Assembly: GCA_944474755.1 (NCBI GenBank)
Contig: OX104112.1
Location: forward strand, 21,664,460 to 21,728,459
Direction of reading: 5' to 3'
Origin: Limnoperna fortunei
Lineage: Eukaryota; Mollusca; Bivalvia; Mytilida; Modiolidae
DNA length: 64,000 bases
The position numbers and the translations under genes are program-made. The notes below the pieces were generated by a model. It made no database searches, was not told where the DNA came from, and worked only from the letters and a program-made list of their open reading frames with translations. Shown piece by piece: positions 21,593-33,875 of this stretch. The stretch's first letter is position 1. Every line of letters begins with the position of its first letter.

Positions 21593-21974
21593 AATATCCT
21601 GTAATTAATCATATTTTTAATGGAAAATGCTTGTAAGTCTGCAAGTTGTTTTCCAAATAATAATTGCCCATTTTCATGTATTTGTTGTCTTTGACATGTT
21701 TGCGCGGAAAGACACACGACCTGTAAGTAAATTTTCGCTGATGCGGCTGATAATTTTCCAGATTGGCAAATTTCTTTCTGATAATTATTTTATATCCCTC
21801 GTCAACTTCGGCTGGAACGGTTGATAATTTTTCAGTTCGGCAATCTCCGGTCTTAGCGGGTGTTACCCGTTGGGAGGAAATCACGAGGAGATAACACCCG
21901 TTGCTATAATGGGCGGAAATCTGTTGAAATAAAGACATGGTTACTGTCCAATAAAACGACAGCATTCATTTTTG

Positions 21975-23265
21975 CATGAACTATAATAAATTCTTCTAAC
22001 ACGCAGTGGCATACTTTCCTTTAATACGCCGTCTTTACATTCTTCTAGCATGCTGTCTATGCATTCTTCTAACACGCACTGTTGCATATTATTTTAACAC
22101 GCCATCTACAAATTGTTCTAGCACGCACCCTATACATTAGTCTATTCACCTCGTCAATACATTCTTCTAACAAGCATTGCTATACAATTTTCTAAAACGC
22201 AACTCTATACATTATGCTAATAAGCAGTGCAATACATTCTTTTAAAACGCACTGCTATATATTCTTCTGTAATGTACCTATACAATTCTTCTAATATTCC
22301 TTTACCACTGCGTCTATACATTCCTCCATCACGTACTACTTTAAATTCTTCTACACGCCATCTATACATTAACACGCCATCGATTCTTCTAAAATGCATT
22401 GCTGTACGTTCTTCTAACATGCACTGTTATACATTCTTCTAGCCCCCACTGCTGTAAATTAGTCTAGCACATTGTCTATATATTATTCTTACAAGCACTT
22501 CTATACTTTCTTGTAACAAACAATGCTATGCATTCTGCTAACAAGCACTGCAATGCATTTTTCTAACACATACCGCTAAACATTCTTTTAAAATGCCGTC
22601 AATGATACGCAATTATAGCCTTTTATTGAGGTCGATATATGTTTGCTTATATTTCTGAGAAGAAATCCTAAGTCGATATACTTAATCGAGTCGACAAAAC
22701 ATCTATTGGCCGAAATTTAAAATGCTATAGTTGTTTTATTGTACATTATCTCATAAATCTGTTTTTTTTTCTTTTGTTTGTATACAGACATTTTTACACG
22801 CATCATACTTATTTTAAATGAGCATCTGGTTTAATCATTGTGTAATATTTATCCAGCAACCTGTTTTAACAAGATCTTTTACATGTATACATTCTTTCAA
22901 TAGGCTTTCAAGACATTCTTGTAACACGCAATGACGCAATACATTCTTCTAATACCTCGTCTAAACATTCTTCCACACACTGCTGTACAGTCTTCTAAAA
23001 TCTCGCCTATATATTATTTTGAAACCTCGTCTATATATTGTTGTAAAACGTCGTTTTATATTTTTCTAACACTTATGTACCTACTTCTTCCACGCACCAC
23101 ATTTTTCTAACAGAACTGTCATACATTCTTGTGACAAGTACTGCTACATGTACACTCTCTTCTTACACATAACGGTTTACACTCTTTTAACACACGACGC
23201 TATAATTCGTCAAATACGCACTGTTATTCATTCGTCTAACATGCACTGCTGTTCATTCGTCACAT
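21975..23265. repeat. Degenerate minisatellite, unit about 25-30 bp
   Basis: Dozens of copies of CATTCTTCTAACACGCACTG with CTATA, diverged to about 60-80 percent by eye. A non-repetitive gap lies around 22600-22900. The array fills the right half of the spacer between the two inverted arms. Open frames over it are artefacts. Confidence 0.85.
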
Positions 23266-23298
23266 CTGTGCTTGCCAATCTTTGAATTTCTTTACAAC

Positions 23299-24422
23299 TA
23301 CTGTGGTTTCATTTATTTTCGTGGGTATCAATTTTTGTGGTTGTCGGAAAAAAGACATTTCGTGGGATTATTATATTCGTGGTTCACGGAATCAAAACAA
23401 AATCAAAAATGAATAATGAGGGAATTGCTTACACATTTTCGGTATTCATACAGTGTTTAGTCTGTAACTTTTTCTAATTTCCAAGATATAATCGCTCTCG
23501 GGAGGTAACAATTGTAATGCTGAGTCGATCAAGGGATTTCATAGAAATTTACGGTACTTTTATGGGAAAATGGGGATATTAAAACAAAACGGGAAGGCTT
23601 AAGAAATACATGTAAAACGAAACCTGTTTTTGATGTGGCGTAGTGCAAAGCCCACACTAAACATAAATTTATGAAGGGGATTGCATTGTATGCCGTTTGA
23701 TGTCGTTTGTAAACACAATTTTAAAAGACGGTGCGTTGAGTAAAGTGCCCTAAATAAAATCACGCGATACCATATATCACGTGATAGTGTACATCTAACT
23801 ACCTATCTTGAAAATGGCGTAATGAATGTTTTGTTTAGAAAGGAACATGAAGTAATAAAGATTAAACAGATTTTGTTTTAAAGCCGTAAACATAATTACC
23901 ATAATTAATAAAAATGTCATTTTATTAAAACCAATCTAAGTAAACGTTCATTGTAAATTCGTCGTACATTCCCTGTGCAAAGATTAAGTTTGTGTGTTTG
24001 ACAATAAACTTGATGATATAATTAGTGGTTTTTAAAGATGGAAATCAGTATAAAAGGTGTTAAAAATAAATTGCTTTATTGATCGTTATTTCAAGCAAGA
24101 AAGTTACTTTAATATTTGTGAATACAACAACGCTTTACAACTGAAAGGAACAACAGGAAGTACGTTCATTACTGACGGGATTACGCAATTAAAATTAACA
24201 TCGATGGTTTTTTATCATTTTTCTTTCTATTTAGTATCATAAACACACTAAAGTTGTTCATAATGCACAATTATCATATCTATTGAAAACATATCAATAT
24301 AACGATGGATCTTGAACATCATCTTCATTATCCATGTAAACAACCGTCCCATAGCAGTTTCTCATGTCAGCTTACCGTCATTATAGGATTCTAGAGATCA
24401 TTATTCGTTGAATTCTTAATTT
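23299..24422. repeat. Right arm of the 1.1-kb inverted repeat
   Basis: Inverted counterpart of 18606-19746. The inner edge begins TACTGTGGTTTCATTTATTT and TCGTGGGTATC, a motif seen at ends of interspersed elements. The outer edge ends GAATTCTTAATTT. The element has no transposase, so this is either a non-autonomous foldback element or a segmental inverted duplication. Confidence 0.85.
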
Positions 24423-24889
24423 ATATATGATTACAGTTAGTTTTCTCATTTTTAAGAAAGATATTTCTATGAACCTGCCTACAAATATAAATCAAGCAGG
24501 CTGATCATGTAGTTAGGAGAACATAAAAACAATTTAATTTCCGTAACAAAACTTAGAAGTTAGGATACCTCCTATATAGAGCGGATTTATTACTAGTGAA
24601 TATGTATTCGCACTTTTGACAATAATTGACTACTATAAAAGCAAATTCTGCATAAAATAGACGAAAACACCTGTTACAAGTCCACACATGTAAGGTTTTG
24701 AATATATGTTTTTCAAGAGTGTGGATAATGTATGTTAGGACACTGATCCGATTTGGCTTTTTCTTAAGTAAATTATTGTCGGATTAAAATTTTTTTTCGA
24801 TATAAAGTACACATTTTCAACAAGTTCAGTTAATAATAAAGTTCTATCAAGTTTAATATTGAATATAAAAACAAATTAATTTACTGCAA

Positions 24890-25090
24890 CCTTACGGGGC
24901 CTTGATGGCATCGCGGTCTAGATAAGACGTTAAATTGATAACTGGCGAGTCATTGTTGGTACCTTGAGTTCGAGTCTGAGTTCTGCCAGTGTGTCAGATG
25001 TGACTAGGATCTTCATTAAATTCTTTTATCCTTACGACTAGAGGGTTCTCGTAAAATACTCCACTTTTCGCCTTAAATAAAAACCAACAA
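24890..25090 (+). mobile_element. Second SINE-like family
   Basis: GGCATCGCGGTCTAGATAAG resembles a tRNA box A region, and TTGAGTTCGAGTCTG a box B. The 3' end is A-rich (AAATAAAAACCAACAACAA). It differs in body sequence from the main SINE family in this window. I cannot confirm it without a second copy. Confidence 0.45.
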
Positions 25091-25094
25091 CAAT

Positions 25095-27385
25095 CGCGTT
25101 GTTATATCAAGACAATTTCCCAAGCCTAGATGTTAGTTGTACTAAAACATTAACGTGTTAAGCGCACTTATATAAGCAGACTATATTGCTACAATTGGAT
25201 ACTCTTTAAGTATGTTAAGCTCAGAGCAGAGTACGTCCTCAAAACGATGGTGTTTTCTCAGATATATGGCCGATGAGGTCACATAAGAGCATATGTGTCA
25301 CAAACAGTTAATATGGCTGACATATTTTTGTTGCTAACAATCTAACATCAGGAAAAAATAAATACCTGTTGGACTAAACATGAAGTTTTCTAGATGTATA
25401 GAATTTTGATAAAATTTCAACAACAAAAATATTTTTAAGAAGATCCAAAATACTTAGTGTAGTTTAGAATGCTAAACGAAATACATGTAAATAAAACAAA
25501 GCAAAAACCATCATTTGTAGAATTTATCGTCCATGTTTGTTTAATTACGATACAATCAGTTTCTAACAATAGAACAACCATAAAGTTTATTTTAAAAATT
25601 TCATTCATTTTGGAGTATAAAAGTGGTCGTATCAGACTCGCACAAGTCTTTTCGTTCTTGTTCTTGTTCTGAGTCCTAATACAAGTTATTAACTAGAAAA
25701 ACAATCTAAAAGAACAACTCAATAACAATATGCATATGTTTTTAGTTTTTAGCCACTTCATAAAAATATCCAATATGTAATAAAAATGGATGAACTTTCA
25801 TACAAAACAATTCAATATTTTCTACAAGTTGATGTACTTTACTATTCAGAGCTAACTTCAATTATTACTTTCTATAAATCAGTGCGGAAAAATTTATCCG
25901 ATTCACCGAATATATAATGTTCATGTCTTCAAAATATGAAGAATTTAATTTACACTTATCAGAAAGTATTTAAAGCGACGTCCATTTTGATGTTATAGAA
26001 AATTTAACTTAATTCAAATTCTGTCTTTCTGAATGAATGAATTATAGCTAACTTTATGTATCATTTTAGCAGTGCCGTCTAGAAGCTTCGTGATTTTTCC
26101 CTTTGTGTAAATTATATACCGAGAAGTCATCGATTTCCTTTATGTTTAAGAATACACGTATATGGGTCTCCTCATATAACCGCTACCCGTAACAATAAGC
26201 TCGATTAAAAGTCTGAAAGAGAAGTTGTCAAACAACATTATCGATTAGACATTTAAAAGTTATAATGATGCCTTGAATATAAAAATAGATTGTCACGTTT
26301 TAGGGTAAATGGAAAAGTCTCTGATGTCATTAACGCCGTTAATATAAGACATTTACAACATTTTTGCCCGAATTAAATGAATGTACAAGTTAATAAATAT
26401 ACAGACAATTATTTGAAGTATTTATGAACTACTTACTTACTTTGCTGGTGGTGTTATGTTGCTTTTGTAAATTTATAGCTCATCTGCACGTAGGTAAATT
26501 AATTGAAAGCTGTTATTTATTAGTTAGGCTTATGCTGAATTTCTTTGACAGAATACCAGACTTTTTTCCAAACATCCGAAAGTGAATTTTGTGTTACTCC
26601 GATATCGTTTGACATCTAGTGTGAAATGTCATAATTCAAACATTCAGAAGTATTTTAAAAGGAATGGTGTGCTATCCAATGAACAAGTACATTTAAATTA
26701 CATTCAGCTGATCACGTCAGACAAAAGATAATAAAATTGCAAATCATGACATTTTTATTTTGGTTCACACTAACCGTCTTAATAGCTACACCTAAAAATA
26801 ACCACAGACTGTCTAACAAACTCCATATTGACTTCTGTTGGACTACCTCCGATAATAAGTTATTATTCATGTATCGTCATTTCAAACCCACTGGATCCTT
26901 TATTAGAATACTATACAGTTATGACCTTCAAATCCGTAATTATTACATCAAAAACAGATTGTTTACCCGAGTTCCGAGGAAAAAAACTCTTTCGAGATTT
27001 ACTAATTTGGATAAGGCCATAACTGTTTTGTTATACTGAACTAAACTCAAACAAAAACAAGGGGTCTGTGTATTCATAACTGAGTAACCTTTTTTATATG
27101 TGGCACGCTTTTGCGAACTAGTTATTTCCCATTTCAACTAGTTATTTTGTCTACGTGCAAATTCCCAGACAGTTATTTTAAAATATAGTTATTGCTCATA
27201 ATATCTAATTTACTTTAGTACTGGATTCCAATGTAAAGTATAATAATGCTACTTGTCACTGTATTTCACTATTGCAAGTGAGAAATTTTAATTTCTGTGA
27301 AAGACATCAATATAATATGGCTGTTCATCGTTCACACAGAGGAACATGCAGAATTAATTGACATTATCATATCATTCGGTAATAA
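25095..27385. other. AT-rich stretch with no supported gene
   Basis: The longest frame is 100 codons at 26737-27039 (plus). It lacks splice or homology support and overlaps an equally long frame in another register. I do not call it. Confidence 0.4.
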
Positions 27386-27387
27386 CA

Positions 27388-28035
27388 CGAATCGCTAAAC
27401 CATCTAACAGAACCGTGTCAGTTGTCAAACCATCGAGCAGAACCGTATCAACTGTCATACCATCTAACAGAACCATATTAGTTGTCATATCATCTAACAG
27501 AACCATGTCAGTTGTCTTAACATCTAACTGAACTATGTCAGTTTTCATACCATCTAACAGAACAGTGTCAGTTGTCAAACCATCTAACAGAACAGTGTAA
27601 GTTGTCATACCACCTAACAGAACCATGTCAGTTGTCATACCATCTTACAGAACAGTGTCAGTTGTCATACCATCTGACAGAACAGTGTCAGTTGTCATAT
27701 TATGTAACAACTCGACTCTAATCTTAATTGATAAGGATTGCCAGTTTTCCTACCGCAGGTGGGGGTTCTATTCGGGGACTCCAGTTGTCAGATCATCTTC
27801 TTACAGAACAGTGTCAGTTGTCATAACATCTAACAGAACAGTGTCAGTTGTCGTACTATCTAACAGAACAGTTTCAGTTGTCATAGCATCTAACAAAACA
27901 GTGTCAGTTGTCTTACTATTTAACAGAACAGTGTCAGTTGTCTTACCATCTTACAGAACAGTGTCAGTTGTCATGCCATCTAACATAGCAGTGTCAGTGG
28001 TCATACCATCTAATAGAACCGTGTCTTGTTATACA
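27388..28035. repeat. 30-bp minisatellite interrupted by a SINE piece
   Basis: About twenty units of GTTGTCATACCATCTAACAG with AACAGTGTCA, in near-perfect 30-bp register. Because 30 is a multiple of three, both strands give long repetitive frames (plus TVSVVIPSNR repeats at 27625-28071, minus at 27372-27638), which I treat as non-genic. Some units are nearly identical, so the array is fairly young. Confidence 0.95.
27708..27790 (+). mobile_element. Internal SINE fragment inside the minisatellite
   Basis: AACTCGACTCTAATCTTAAT, then GATAAGGATTGCCAGTTTTC and CTACCGCAGGTGGGGGTTCT, is the body of the main SINE without its tRNA head or tail. Repeat units resume on both sides. Confidence 0.8.
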
Positions 28036-28089
28036 ATACCTCTTTTCAATCTTGTATTGATGTGGACGTAGAAACAATTTTGACTTCCA

Positions 28090-28400
28090 TGTTTGCTCTC
28101 ATAACGGACATACACAGAGCATAATTGGACAAGGTTATGCATGCTGAGACCGTCGTTACAAAGAGTATTGTTGGACAAGGTTATTATTCGCTTAGAAGTG
28201 TCATACACAAAGTATATTTGGACAAGGTTATTTCTTGCTCAGAACGGTCATACACAGATCTGAGAAGATTATTACTGGCTCAAATTGGTCAGACACACAC
28301 AATAGTTGGACAAAGTTATTACTCACTCAGAATGGTCCTTCACGGGGGATAGTTGGACAAGGTTATTACACGCTCCGAACGGTCAAACACAAACACATAC
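28090..28400. repeat. Minisatellite, unit about 45 bp
   Basis: Six to seven units with GTTGGACAAGGTTATTA, then CGCTCAGAACGGTCATACAC. Two 60-75 codon frames over it are artefacts of the repeat. Confidence 0.85.
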
Positions 28401-28404
28401 CCTT

Positions 28405-29225
28405 TGTACCTGAGTAACATACCCTTGATTCCTGGGTCACCTTTGACCAATCATAACCCGTATCCCCCAGTCAGTTTGTCCGATATCCTGTGTAACCATT
28501 TCCTGTATACCTAAGTCAACTTTGATTCACCATACTCATTATCCCTGAATCACCATATTATATATACCAGATGCATCATTCATATTATCACTATATAACT
28601 TGTCCCTGAATCAGTATACATTTATCACTGATTCACCATGAATCTTATTCCTGCGTAACAATACCCATATCCCTGAGTCAACTGTGACCCCTTACTTTGT
28701 TTTCAACATACACCTTATTCTTGAGTCATAATATTTTTTTCCAGGAACCCCCTATGTACCTCATGCCTAGGTATCCATACAAACTGTCCTTGAGTCACTA
28801 TTAACCCATCATACACCATACGAAATCACAATGCACTTTATCCCTGAGTCTCATTTGACCCACACTACCGTTTATCTCTGAGTCACTATACCCTTTATCC
28901 CTAAGTCACCATAATTTTATACTTAAGTCACCTGTGACCCACAATACCCTTATCCCTCAGTCCCCATCAGTCACAAAATACCCCGTAGCGTTGAGTCCCA
29001 ATGCTCTTTATCCCTGAATCACCTTTTAGCAGCCATATTCCTTGTCCACGAATCATCTTGGTCAACCATACCATTTATCCCTGAGTAACCTTTGACCCGC
29101 CATGCCCCTTATCCCCAGTACCATTTCGGTTCCATCATACCTTTTATCCTTGAATCACGTTTGACACTGCATACACCATATCCTTGACTCACTTTTGACC
29201 CGCCATGCCCCTTATCACCGAGTCA
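28405..29225. repeat. Degenerate array, CCCTGAGTCACC-type units
   Basis: Units of about 34-40 bp with CCTTATCCCTGAGTCACC and TTTGACCCACCATA. They are strongly diverged, and unit boundaries vary. The reverse complement of this array occurs at 33115-33390. Confidence 0.85.
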
Positions 29226-29755
29226 GCTTTAACTTTCGTAGTTGTTAACATTAATGTACAATTTCTCATAGTCGGATAAAATCTAGTACAAAGCAACTTC
29301 AAATTAAATCTTATAAACCTCCATGAACACCGGTCATAAATTACTCTTCAAACTATAAAACAAGACTACGGCCATATATTGATACAGACATCAAATACTT
29401 AGTCGTCTGATCATAAAATAAAATATTGCTAGAATCAGTTGATTAATAAAGGTTTTATTTACTTATGGTTGATATACTATAAATTATTTTATAAGGAGCA
29501 AAATGCCTCCCGCAGATTTTGTTTTACAAAATACATGATTATCACGTATCTTATATCACATGGTTAATATTTACTGTACGAATATATTTGTCTATAAAAA
29601 TCAGGACATTTGTTTATTTAGGTAAAAGACATAAATTTTAAATGTCAATAGTACGTGCTGTTGTTAGTGTACTTTGGTTGTTGTGTCAGTGCTTGTGTAT
29701 ACCTGATTTATGTATTTAATTTTAACATAATAAATACATATTAAGTAAATAGAAA
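29226..29755. other. AT-rich stretch, start of an inverted match
   Basis: CTTTAACTTTCGTAGTTGTT and AACATTAATGTA at 29227-29258 is mirrored at 33075-33105, extending the array inversion. The rest shows no supported feature. Confidence 0.5.
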
Positions 29756-29959
29756 GTGACATTGTCGAATTGTACATTTATAGTTATCTTCCTTGTAGAA
29801 GTATATATTTATAGCTCCCTCAATGTCATCTTTAATATTAACTATTAACTGTCCCTTTGTGCTTAAATATGTAACGTCAGCATAACGTTGTAGTTAGAAT
29901 GTATTATTGACTTAAAAGCATTTGTTTGGATGGATTACTTCGTTATCTTTTTATATAGT

Positions 29960-30150
29960 TTATTCGTTTAAATGGCATTTAACGCTCTCATAGTAAGTTT
30001 TCATCTATATCATTGGGCCTAGTTTTATCGGCGCAGGAAGCCGGCGTACACTGTACAACACCGACCATTGCGTACAAACTGGCAATCAATGTCATTAAGG
30101 CTAAAGTCAAGCACGTGTAACCCGCAATCTCAGGCTAGAAGATATGACAG
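29960..30150 (-). mobile_element. Diverged SINE copy, minus strand
   Basis: GGCGCAGGAAGCCGGCGTAC, AAACTGGCAATCAATGTCAT and AACCCGCAATCTCAG match the main SINE's body and box B region in reverse. The head and tail are eroded. Confidence 0.65.
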
Positions 30151-30283
30151 CTAAACATATTGAAAATGACATTCAGGTAGCTATATAATTAATTCTGAAA
30201 GGGAGATAGCTATACATGTATACTTCTACAAGGGAGATAATACTAAATGTATTCCTCTCCAAGAGAGATAACTATAAATATAT

Positions 30284-30533
30284 TCTTCCGTAAATGGCCT
30301 ATTTCTGGTACAGATGACCCAGTACAGATGAGCTCACGCGCACACATCTGTACTTGCTGCGTCATCCAATCAAAACGCCAAAAACAAGTACGTTGTTATG
30401 GAAGCATAACAACGTTCTTCTATGACGTTCTTGTTAACGGCGTTCTGATTGGACGTCAGAGACAATGGAGTCTACAATAATGGAGAGTCTATATTTATAG
30501 CGATGTGAAAGTTGTTGGTTTACGGAAGAAATA
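30284..30533. mobile_element. 250-bp MITE-like insertion
   Basis: It is bounded by TTCTTCCGTAAA at the left and TTTACGGAAGAA at the right (perfect 12-bp inverted ends). It sits in the minisatellite and contains further internal inverted pairs (TGACCCAGTACAGATG and CATCTGTAC; CAATCAAAACGCC and GGCGTTCTGATTG). Confidence 0.6.
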
Positions 30534-30542
30534 TGTACTTTC

Positions 30543-30690
30543 ATACGTTTTTTGGGAAGCCCGTGTGAACTTTCACTCGTGATAAAAATTGTTATGTCTT
30601 TTGGCTCGTTTCGCTGCGCACCACTCGCGAAAAGACATAAAATTTCTATCACTCGTGAAAGATCAACCGGTCTTTCCCAAAAACGTATGA
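30543..30690. repeat. 148-bp near-perfect hairpin
   Basis: The arms TACGTTTTTTGGGAA and AACTTTCACTCGTGATAAAA are mirrored by TTTCTATCACTCGTGAAAG and TTCCCAAAAACGTA. The inner stem TTATGTCTTTTGGCTCG pairs with CGCGAAAAGACATAA, and the loop is GC-rich. It probably is a short palindromic transposon relic. Confidence 0.7.
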
Positions 30691-31265
30691 ACGAACCTAT
30701 AATACCTTTACAAGGGAGATGATTATAAATATATACTAACTTTTACATGGGAGACAACTATAAATATATATTTCTACAAGGAATATAACTATAAATATTA
30801 TTAATATTAGATATTTTCTTTATTTTGATTTGTCTAACGATACCAGTGGTCATTATGTATTTATTTGGGTACATATAATATACATAATAATAGAATTTTC
30901 CAGCGATATTTTGTTATGCTGCATACCTATACAGCACGTTACTAAAAATAGATTTCAAAAATTCCCAAAAGTTAAATGGTTACAAGAAATGAGGAGTTTT
31001 ATTCAACATGTTTATTATATGGTAAACAGTTTGGTTCTATTTTTGTAAATTTTATGTAGAAAAAAGGATATGTTGTATTGTGTGATGTGGAATACTTGTC
31101 ATAGAACAATTATACATTTATTATGTATGTAGACTCGTAATCATATTACATTTTAAAAATCGGTAAAAACATTATGTGCACACAAAAAATAAAATATTGT
31201 TCAACAACAATCATGACAATAGGTTATATTAATAATAAAACAATTATAAATTAAGTTGCAGTCAA

Positions 31266-31363
31266 TACGAGAACATATCGACCAACCGATCCATATCGAC
31301 ATCGGACTGTGTCCTCAGTCGATATGCAAATCTGTTTGGTCGATATATTCTCGTATCGACCTC
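31266..31363. repeat. Palindrome with GATATCGACC-type arms
   Basis: TACGAGAACATATCGACCAA is mirrored by TTGGTCGATATATTCTCGTA, with inner GATCCATATCGAC against GTCGATATGCAAATC. Arm length is about 40 bp. Confidence 0.65.
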
Positions 31364-31675
31364 ATACCAAAGCTATAATTGTATAATATATATCTTTGCA
31401 AGGGATATAACTGTAAATATACTTCTACCAGGGAGATAACTATAAATATATACTTCTAGAAGCGATATAACTAGAAATTTATACGTCTAAAAGGGAGACA
31501 ACAGTAATTGTATACTTCTACAAGGGGCATTACAATATATATCAACTTATACAAGGGAGACGACTATAAATATATTCTCCCACGAGAGAGGTAACTATAA
31601 ATGTATACTTCGACAAGAGAGACAGCTATAAATTTATATTTCTACGATGGAGATGACTATAATTGCATGCTAATG

Positions 31676-31740
31676 TCACTTCCGGAGCACCTAAGTGAAC
31701 CCATAGTTTTATTGGGTTCGGGTTACTATCTTTGTTACTT
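31676..31740 (+). mobile_element. Solo 3' tail of the Penelope-like element
   Basis: TTCCGGAGCACCTAAGTGAA and CCCATAGTTTTATTGGGTTC match the 3' noncoding text at 18255-18295. No coding part is attached. Confidence 0.65.
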
Positions 31741-32635
31741 ACACGCCCTACAGTAGGAGGCGGTAAGAAATGTATTCACTTTGGCAAAACATTTTCCGTC
31801 ACAGATCTTGTGTGAACCGTTTTTATCCGAAACTTCACAATATTAAGAGCTCAAACTTGCAGAGATTGTTGGTCCCATTTAGTACTATAGACGAACTGTG
31901 TTCTTGTTTGATTAATTAAATTATTGATGAAAAATTCACTTTGTTCAATGCTGTGTGGATTGTTCTATAAAAACCAACGTTGTCGATCGATAACACTGGA
32001 AAGTCACGTGAAATATTTCGAAAAATATTCACGTGGAATAATTTTAAAAAATAGTTAAAAGGACTGGTGTAGATGATAAATTATCGATTGTGTTACATTA
32101 TTTTCAATTACTAAAAAAATCTCAACCTTTTTTTGTTAATTAAATTATTACAGAGATATTCCCTAATAAATGATTTTTACTAACTGCTGTGCACACTGTT
32201 CTATAAATAGCCTGTACAGCTACAGTTGCAGTGTCGGTAGATATCAAAGTGGATTTAAATACACTGCTTGTTTTTGAATGCTAATTTATTACATTGAGGA
32301 GGGTATATTATTTAATAAAAAAAATCTCAGATTGTATCTATGTTCTTCACGTTTGTTTATTTGTTTTTAATCTAATTATTTTTCTTATTGTTATGAAAGT
32401 TTCCATGCCGAATCAGAGTTTTAACAATGTCGGTGTACCTTTTTATCATATAAGGTTCATTAGGAATAAATGGCAAACTGAATGGTGAAAAGTTTCAGTC
32501 AGAAATAACAACACGATGTTGACGTTGTTTGCTGGCAAGTGAAAATATTGACAAAATGAAAAACATAAATAGCTCTGAAATCGTGCGTGTACACCGATGA
32601 TATTTTATATAATATATATAATATAATATATATAC
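31741..32635. other. AT-rich stretch, nothing supported
   Basis: Contains an imperfect repeat of a GATTAATTAAATTATTGATG / GTTAATTAAATTATTACAGA context about 240 bp apart (31910 and 32137), and no gene. Confidence 0.35.
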
Positions 32636-32637
32636 GG

Positions 32638-32695
32638 ATTGGTAACTGTCCCTTGACTTTTGGCTGTTGTTGGGTCTTTTGTTGTATTTGGATTT
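32638..32695 (+). mobile_element. Second solo Penelope-like 3' tail
   Basis: GTAACTGTCCCTTGACTTTT and GGCTGTTGTTGGGTC match 18363-18405. The shared text also explains the related minus-strand peptide shadows at both sites. Confidence 0.6.
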
Positions 32696-33114
32696 AAAAT
32701 GCAGAAATACAGGTGAGAATAAAATAGTAATAAATGGATATATTCGATCTGATAAATACAATTGAAAGTCAAAGATTTGTTTATACAAAATACATACTTG
32801 AAATTTTAGCAGGGTCATAATTTTGTTTGATATGTTAAAATACAATTTCAGTTATCTTGGAGATGTAGAAAGTTATTTAAAGTAATTTATCAAGTGATGT
32901 AGTAATATTGTCATCTTGCGATCAGAACTAAGTTTTTAATGTCTGTGTGAATAAGGGGCAATAATCCTATTTGATAGTTTAAAGTAAAATTTACTATCAG
33001 TGTTCTTGGAGATGTAGAAAGTTAAAGTTTCAAGTTATTAGATTTAATCCACCGAGAAAATCTAAAATTATATATAAATGTTAACAACTACGAAAGTTAA
33101 ATCTGAAACTGAGA

Positions 33115-33390
33115 TCGGGCATAATGAATCAAAGCTGACTCATGGATAAGAGAAATGGTAGGTCAAATCTGACTCCGGGATAAGGGAAATGGTCGGTCAA
33201 AGCTGACTCCGGGATAAGGGAAATGGTAGGTCAAAGCTGACTCCGGGATAAGGGAAATGGTAGGTCAAGGCTGACCCCATGATAAGATGTATGATGGGTG
33301 ACACACAGATAAGGGTATGGTGACTCGGGGATAAAGGGAACGGCCGGTAAGGTGATTAAGAAAAAGGATATGGTGATTCAGTGACATGGC
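33115..33390. repeat. 34-bp array, inverted copy of the 28.4-29.2 kb array
   Basis: Four clean units of GGTCAAAGCTGACTCCGGGA with TAAGGGAAATGGTA are followed by diverged units. The clean units suggest recent amplification compared with the left-hand array. Confidence 0.9.
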
Positions 33391-33649
33391 GTATGATACG
33401 TCCCCGTAATGAGAAGTTACATTATTATGTACTATTCCAGCTTGTCACATGACTAAACAGAATATATAACAATAAGTCATTCAACACTTTCCTTTTATAC
33501 CATTTCTAAATAACTAGTTTAAAATTGCTACACAAAATGATCAAATATTTCATAAGTCACATATGACTGACTGAGTTTAAATTACATTGATAGGGACTTC
33601 CAAATATTTGGTCATGTTATACAGTCCCTGGAACGTATAAGCTAACGAT

Positions 33650-33875
33650 TTCATCGTTTGTGCATCGTGCGTTTATCGTTCGTACATCGTCCGTACATCG
33701 TTCGTACATCGTGTGTATATCGTTCGTATATGGTACCGTATAACGTATAGTATATCGTGCAACGTATGGTGGATCGTTTGTTCGATCGTTTATCGTATGG
33801 TTTTCCGTTTATGTTAGCGTATATCGTATGGTTTATTGTACATCGTATGGTTTATCGTTTGCGTTATCGCTCGCC
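33650..33875. repeat. Left subterminal array, 10-12 bp units
   Basis: Units such as CGTTCGTACAT, CGTGCGTTTAT and CGTATGGTTTAT repeat irregularly. The inverted partner is 37200-37450. Confidence 0.85.

Larger units (their letters stand above)
29758..31675. repeat. Interrupted minisatellite, unit about 30 bp
   Basis: Blocks of TATAAATATATACTTCTACA with AGGGAGATAAC lie at 30185-30290, 30700-30800 and 31385-31675. An inverted block lies at 29770-29830. Unrelated insertions split the array: a SINE relic, a MITE, a hairpin and a palindrome. Confidence 0.85.

Noticed and set aside
22217..22442. Mirror-image frames on both strands
   Set aside because: Produced by the degenerate CATTCTTCTAACACGC minisatellite.
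26737..27039. 100-codon plus-strand frame
   Set aside because: Overlapped by a second frame of similar quality, no recognisable domain, no convincing splice sites or poly(A) signal.
27372..28417. Repetitive frames that look like tandem-repeat proteins
   Set aside because: 30-bp and 45-bp minisatellites without start context, splice sites or codon bias; a noncoding SINE body lies inside one of them.
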